From Candidatus Schekmanbacteria bacterium GWA2_38_11 (lineage in GTDB: Bacteria > Schekmanbacteria > GWA2-38-11), in assembly GCA_001790645.1 (NCBI GenBank), contig MGDB01000047.1, positions 1 to 7,931 of the forward strand: 7,931 nucleotides of DNA, written 5' to 3'. The notes below the pieces were generated by a model, which ran no database searches, was not told the DNA's origin, and was given only the letters and a program-made list of their open reading frames with translations. How positions within the stretch are numbered: position 1 is the first letter of the stretch; every line of letters starts with the position of its first letter. Below, in pieces: positions 5,626 to 7,931 of the stretch. A program made the translations under genes and the position numbers.

Positions 5626-5738
5626 TTCCTTTTCCTCCTTGTTTTAAAATTGTCTTCCCATTTTTTCATATCCGGAATATAAGCAGTAATAATGCGGATA
5701 TTATCTTCAATGCGATTCTCTTGGATTTTATTTTTCAT
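5622..5738 (-). pseudogene. Truncated DUF4258 toxin-like gene, C-terminal stump
   Basis: Upstream of the YgiT gene a 38-codon frame begins at ATG 5738 and ends at TGA 5624-5622. Its C-terminal half contains IRIITAYIPDMKKWEDNF followed by KTRRKRK, which is the conserved end of DUF4258 proteins (typically IRIITAYxPDxxxWxxxxKxRR). Full members are roughly 80-110 residues and begin with a conserved His-containing helix that is absent here. An in-frame TGA lies two codons before the ATG, and the short frame before that (MVKYIIQKR) does not resemble the missing part. The gene appears decapitated, while the coupled overlap with the antitoxin-like gene and its Shine-Dalgarno inside the stump are kept. 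Translation of the stump may now serve only to couple YgiT expression. Confidence 0.7.
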
Positions 5739-5790
5739 GCCTCATCTTTTTTGAATAATATACTTTACCATACTTCAAAAATTGCTTTAA

Positions 5791-5818
5791 AATATATTAT
5801 TTTACTATAATTTTGCAA
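5791..5818 (-). promoter_or_regulatory. Candidate promoter for the DUF4258 stump/YgiT genes
   Basis: Reading the - strand, TTGCAA (5818-5813) and TATATT (5796-5791) are separated by 16 nt. This would start a transcript about 160 nt ahead of the YgiT ATG, covering the stump. The area is very AT-rich, so such matches are easy to find by chance. Confidence 0.3.
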
Positions 5819-5850
5819 TAATTAAATATTTAAAAACCCCCACATTCCAC

Positions 5851-5878
5851 CTTGACATTGAAGGACAAGTTATATAAA
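5851..5878 (+). promoter_or_regulatory. Candidate promoter of the DUF948-ytxH pair
   Basis: TTGACA at 5852-5857 is a perfect -35. Possible -10 boxes are TATAAA at 5873-5878 (15-nt spacer) or TAAAAA at 5875-5880 (17-nt spacer). The -35 lies in an imperfect 19-nt dyad (5851-5869, CTTG...CAAG), a possible operator. The rest of the gene-free stretch 5739-5924 is AT-rich DNA in which I see no further gene. Confidence 0.5.
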
Positions 5879-5924
5879 AATAAAAATTGAAGATTAATAA
5901 AAAAATGACTTTTGGAGAAACTTT

Positions 5925-6320
5925 GTGACGACAGTTATTGAACTTTGCCTTGTAATTCTCACAGTTGTCATTCTGATTATTGCTGGATTTTTAATATCAA
6001 TGATAATACAGGTTAAAAGAACTGCCAGAGAAGCTGAAATAACATTGAAAGAGATTAATGAAGAAATCAATCCCCTGATCTCAAAGATAAATGATGCGGT
6101 TAACAATATCAAGCATATTTCAGAAGAATTAAACCTTGGTATAACATCAACTGCCAATGCTGTTAGGGCAGTTGAAAATGTAGTAAAAAATGTATCCCAG
6201 GTAACTACATTGCTTTCAGCTAAAAATTTAGGTAAAAAAATCCTGGTTTCAACCCTCTGGATAGGAATAAAAGCAGGGGTTGATGTAATAAAAAATCGTT
6301 TGTTCTTAAGAAGGAAGTAG
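5925..6320 (+). CDS. DUF948 domain membrane protein
   Basis: This 131-residue protein has one N-terminal membrane segment (about 7-28, VIELCLVILTVVILIIAGFLIS). A long helical stretch (31-100) rich in heptad-like hydrophobics follows (EINEEINPLISKINDAVNNIKHISEELN), and the tail is basic (NRLFLRRK). This is the DUF948 pattern, whose members resemble a membrane-anchored coiled coil and are of unknown function. The GTG start at 5925 is chosen because GGAG (5914-5917) lies 7 nt upstream. The ytxH gene follows after 99 bp that hold a pair of REP hairpins. DUF948 and YtxH genes are frequent neighbours, which suggests a shared envelope or stress role, but this is inferred. Confidence 0.85.
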   Translation: MTTVIELCLVILTVVILIIAGFLISMIIQVKRTAREAEITLKEINEEINPLISKINDAVNNIKHISEELNLGITSTANAVRAVENVVKNVSQVTTLLSAKNLGKKILVSTLWIGIKAGVDVIKNRLFLRRK

Positions 6321-6327
6321 AAATAGA

Positions 6328-6384
6328 CATCGGGTCAGGAGACCCGATGCTACCCAGGGTAGTGGCAGGTCTCCTGACCTGCCA
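6328..6384. repeat. Head-to-head REP pair (BIME-like element)
   Basis: Two 28-nt units face each other around a single A at 6356. On the - strand, 6355-6328 reads GGGTAG, a 9-bp stem CATCGGGTC/GACCCGATG and a TCCT loop. On the + strand, 6357-6384 reads GGGTAG, a 9-bp stem TGGCAGGTC/GACCTGCCA and the same TCCT loop. The outer five stem positions largely differ, yet each stem pairs perfectly, so structure is conserved beyond sequence. Two inverted REPs with GTAG feet form a BIME. It fills most of the 99-bp gap between the DUF948 stop and the ytxH ribosome site and could modulate read-through or mRNA stability. Confidence 0.8.
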
Positions 6385-6404
6385 TTTTCAAAATAAATTT
6401 TGAA

Positions 6405-6413
6405 AAGGAGGTG
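6405..6413 (+). promoter_or_regulatory. Perfect Shine-Dalgarno fixing the ytxH start
   Basis: AAGGAGGTG is fully complementary to the usual 16S rRNA 3' end and sits 6 nt before ATG 6420. An in-frame GTG at 6411-6413 is part of this site and is therefore not the start codon. Confidence 0.85.
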
Positions 6414-6419
6414 GCTCAA

Positions 6420-6773
6420 ATGGGAAATAATCAAAATGAATCAGGAAGCCTTGGAATGTTTTTTGCCTTTTTAGCCGGTGGTCTTATAGGCGCAGCAATC
6501 GGTTTGTTACTTGCTCCAGCACCGGGAGAAGAGACGCGGCAAAAAGTCTCTGAATCTACCACTGGTCTCAAAGGTAAGCTTCGCAGCGTCTCTGAAACAG
6601 CTAAGGAAAAAATAGATAAGGCTGTAGAAGTAGGAAAAACCAAGTTCCAGGAACAGAAATCGATCTGGGCTGAGGCTATTGAGGCGGGAAGAGAGGCTAT
6701 TAAAAAAGAAAAAGAACTTTTCGTTAAAAAAGAAGAGGAAGGAGAAATCCAGGGCGCTGAGAGTGAATTTTAA
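6420..6773 (+). CDS. YtxH domain-containing protein
   Basis: This 117-residue protein has the YtxH signature at about residues 14-43: a glycine-rich membrane segment FAFLAGGLIGAAIGLLLAP, directly followed by APGEETRQKV. The remainder (45-108) is a charged, lysine/glutamate-rich helical tail (KEKIDKAVEVGKTKFQEQK, then EAGREAIKKEKELFVKKEE) that could form a coiled coil on the cytoplasmic face. YtxH proteins are linked to general stress in Bacillus but have no defined activity. Start choice rests on the perfect Shine-Dalgarno at 6405-6413. It is the second gene of the DUF948-ytxH pair and ends in the convergent region before cofH. Confidence 0.88.
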   Translation: MGNNQNESGSLGMFFAFLAGGLIGAAIGLLLAPAPGEETRQKVSESTTGLKGKLRSVSETAKEKIDKAVEVGKTKFQEQKSIWAEAIEAGREAIKKEKELFVKKEEEGEIQGAESEF

Positions 6774-6779
6774 TACAGT

Positions 6780-6918
6780 TATAAGCTGTAAGCTTTAAGC
6801 TATAAAATATTTAAAACTTTGCACTTTGGTTTAGAGCTTTTCACTTTAAACTTTACACTTTTCATTTTACATTTTTACTTTCATATTATTTTTTACTCCT
6901 TAAAGCTTATAGCTTATA
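6780..6918. repeat. 19-nt inverted repeat flanking a G-free tract
   Basis: The left arm TATAAGCTGTAAGCTTTAA (6780-6798) is the reverse complement of the right arm TTAAAGCTTATAGCTTATA (6900-6918) with one mismatch. Between them lie 101 nt of low-complexity DNA built from CACTTT, ACTTT and CATTTT-like words. From 6837 to 6904 the + strand has no G at all (68 nt). The right arm includes the cofH stop codon. This is the whole space between the convergent ytxH and cofH genes, so it may work as a two-way transcription end, a degenerate MITE, or both. No ordinary GC-rich terminator is visible. Confidence 0.6.
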
Positions 6919-7931
6919 GCTCTTTTAGTATCCTCCTGCAATTCATGGCAAGGCTGTCTTTCTCATATACGTTGTAGAGCGTATCTCTCTGACATGGTAT
7001 TTTACCTGCATCGAGGATTGCTCTCCTTAAATCCTTTTCTGTTAGAGCCTTACCAAATTTTGAACCTGCAGCCTGTGAGATTCTTTCCTCTCCCAATGTC
7101 CCGCTGAGGTCATTTGCACCCAATGACAAAGCCTTCTGTGCAGCTTCTAACCCGATCTTTACCCAGCTCGCCTGGATATTAGGAATTAGCTTTCCAAAAT
7201 AGATTCTTGATATGGCATACATTTTGTAAATTTCTAATATAGGGATCATCTCTAATTTATAGTTAACAGCCAACCTTGTATTAAAGGGAATGAACGGGAG
7301 AGGAACAAACTCCGTAAATCCCCCTGTCTCTTCCTGAATCTTTCTTAAAACCTCAAGATGTTTTGCCCTGTGAAGATTTTTTTCAATATGACCAAACATT
7401 ATTGTTGCGGTTGTTGGTATCCCTGATTTATGCGCTGTTTTTATTACCTTGACCCATTCATCTGTTTTTAGTTTCTCCTGGCATATCTTCTCTCTAATCT
7501 CATCTACTAAAATCTCAGCAGCAGTTCCCGGCATTGAATCAAGACCTGAATTTTTTAGAAACCTGAGCACATCCTCTATACACAATCCGGAAATCTCTGA
7601 CATGAATTTCACTTCCATTGGAGAAAAGCCGTGGATATGGATATTGGGATATTTTAGTTTTATCGTTTTTAAAAGATCACCGTAAAACTTCAGCTTCACA
7701 CTGGGATTTAATCCCCCCTGAATACAAACCTCAGTAATCTCCTCCTCTGCAAGCTTTCCTAATATTTCATCAATTTCCATAAAGAAGCTGTCAGTGTCAT
7801 CGCTGTCCCGTCTGTAAGCACAGAACTCGCATCTGTTCCTGCAGATATTTGTGAAATTCACATTCCTGTTCTTGACATAGGTTACAATATCCCCAACTAA
7901 TTCTTTTCTCATCTTATCAGCAGCGGAAAAG
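6914..7931 (-). CDS. cofH: CofH radical SAM enzyme of F0 synthesis (5' partial)
   Basis: CofH joins L-tyrosine to 5-amino-6-(D-ribitylamino)uracil by radical SAM chemistry; CofG then completes F0, the deazaflavin core of coenzyme F420. From an in-frame Met at 7912, the [4Fe-4S] motif C24-x3-C28-x2-C31 (CRNRCEFC) follows VNFTNI. CofH-type blocks are EVCIQGGLNP (61-70), HIHGFSPMEV (92-101), DSMPGTAAEIL (125-135), PTTATIMFGHIE (166-177), GGFTEFVPLPFIPFNTRL (197-214), PNIQASWVKIG (244-254) and GANDLSGTLGEE (265-276). The related MqnC and MqnE have PGGGAEI where this has PGTAAEI, so CofH is preferred. The frame stays open to the window edge (FSAADKMRKELVGD), matching the usual N-terminal helix, so the true start lies outside. 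No CofG is in view. Confidence 0.85.
   Translation of the reverse strand, partial: FSAADKMRKELVGDIVTYVKNRNVNFTNICRNRCEFCAYRRDSDDTDSFFMEIDEILGKLAEEEITEVCIQGGLNPSVKLKFYGDLLKTIKLKYPNIHIHGFSPMEVKFMSEISGLCIEDVLRFLKNSGLDSMPGTAAEILVDEIREKICQEKLKTDEWVKVIKTAHKSGIPTTATIMFGHIEKNLHRAKHLEVLRKIQEETGGFTEFVPLPFIPFNTRLAVNYKLEMIPILEIYKMYAISRIYFGKLIPNIQASWVKIGLEAAQKALSLGANDLSGTLGEERISQAAGSKFGKALTEKDLRRAILDAGKIPCQRDTLYNVYEKDSLAMNCRRILKEL

Overview
The window is AT-rich bacterial chromosome with no rRNA, tRNA, insertion sequence or prophage gene. MreB, a DUF948/YtxH pair, a TrkA-N/DHH fusion, CofH and several minor toxin-antitoxin (TA) genes together suggest a free-living, deep-branching Gram-negative-type bacterium. 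Nitrospirota or a neighbouring phylum would fit, but that is a guess from gene content only.

Layout. (1) 46-1280, + strand: an accessory TA island. A UPF0175 antitoxin overlaps a 20-codon relic of a DUF3368 (PIN-like) toxin. It is followed by an MNT nucleotidyltransferase and a HEPN protein that overlap by ATGA. The end of the HEPN gene is made of a GTAG-type REP palindrome, and an identical copy lies 101 bp downstream. A possible 59-codon ORF spans that second copy. (2) 1263-5287, + strand: a good sigma70-type promoter and a hairpin-bearing leader precede a tight four-gene operon: mreB, a zinc-ribbon/GAF protein, an MgtC-family membrane protein and a TrkA-N/DHH/DHHA1 phosphoesterase. (3) 5404-5738, - strand: a YgiT-type zinc-finger antitoxin behind a 38-codon C-terminal stump of its usual DUF4258 partner. 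(4) 5852-6773, + strand: promoter, DUF948 membrane protein, a symmetrical pair of REP hairpins (BIME-like), then a YtxH protein with a very strong Shine-Dalgarno. (5) 6780-6918: a convergent intergenic region bounded by a 19-nt inverted repeat and holding a 68-nt G-free stretch. (6) 6914-7931, - strand: CofH, running off the right edge.

Working together. The mreB operon may couple cell shape to small-molecule sensing (GAF), Mg2+ or membrane physiology (MgtC) and possibly cyclic-dinucleotide or potassium signalling (DHH with an RCK-like N-domain); this is inference from gene order and domains. The TA loci show a shared pattern: in two of three, the antitoxin is intact while the toxin is a relic. 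In the third, the HEPN protein has Tyr where the catalytic His of the RX6H motif would be expected. The REP elements have two stem families with the same GTAG foot and 4-nt loop design. They lie at gene ends and in intergenic gaps, and no RAYT transposase is present in the window.
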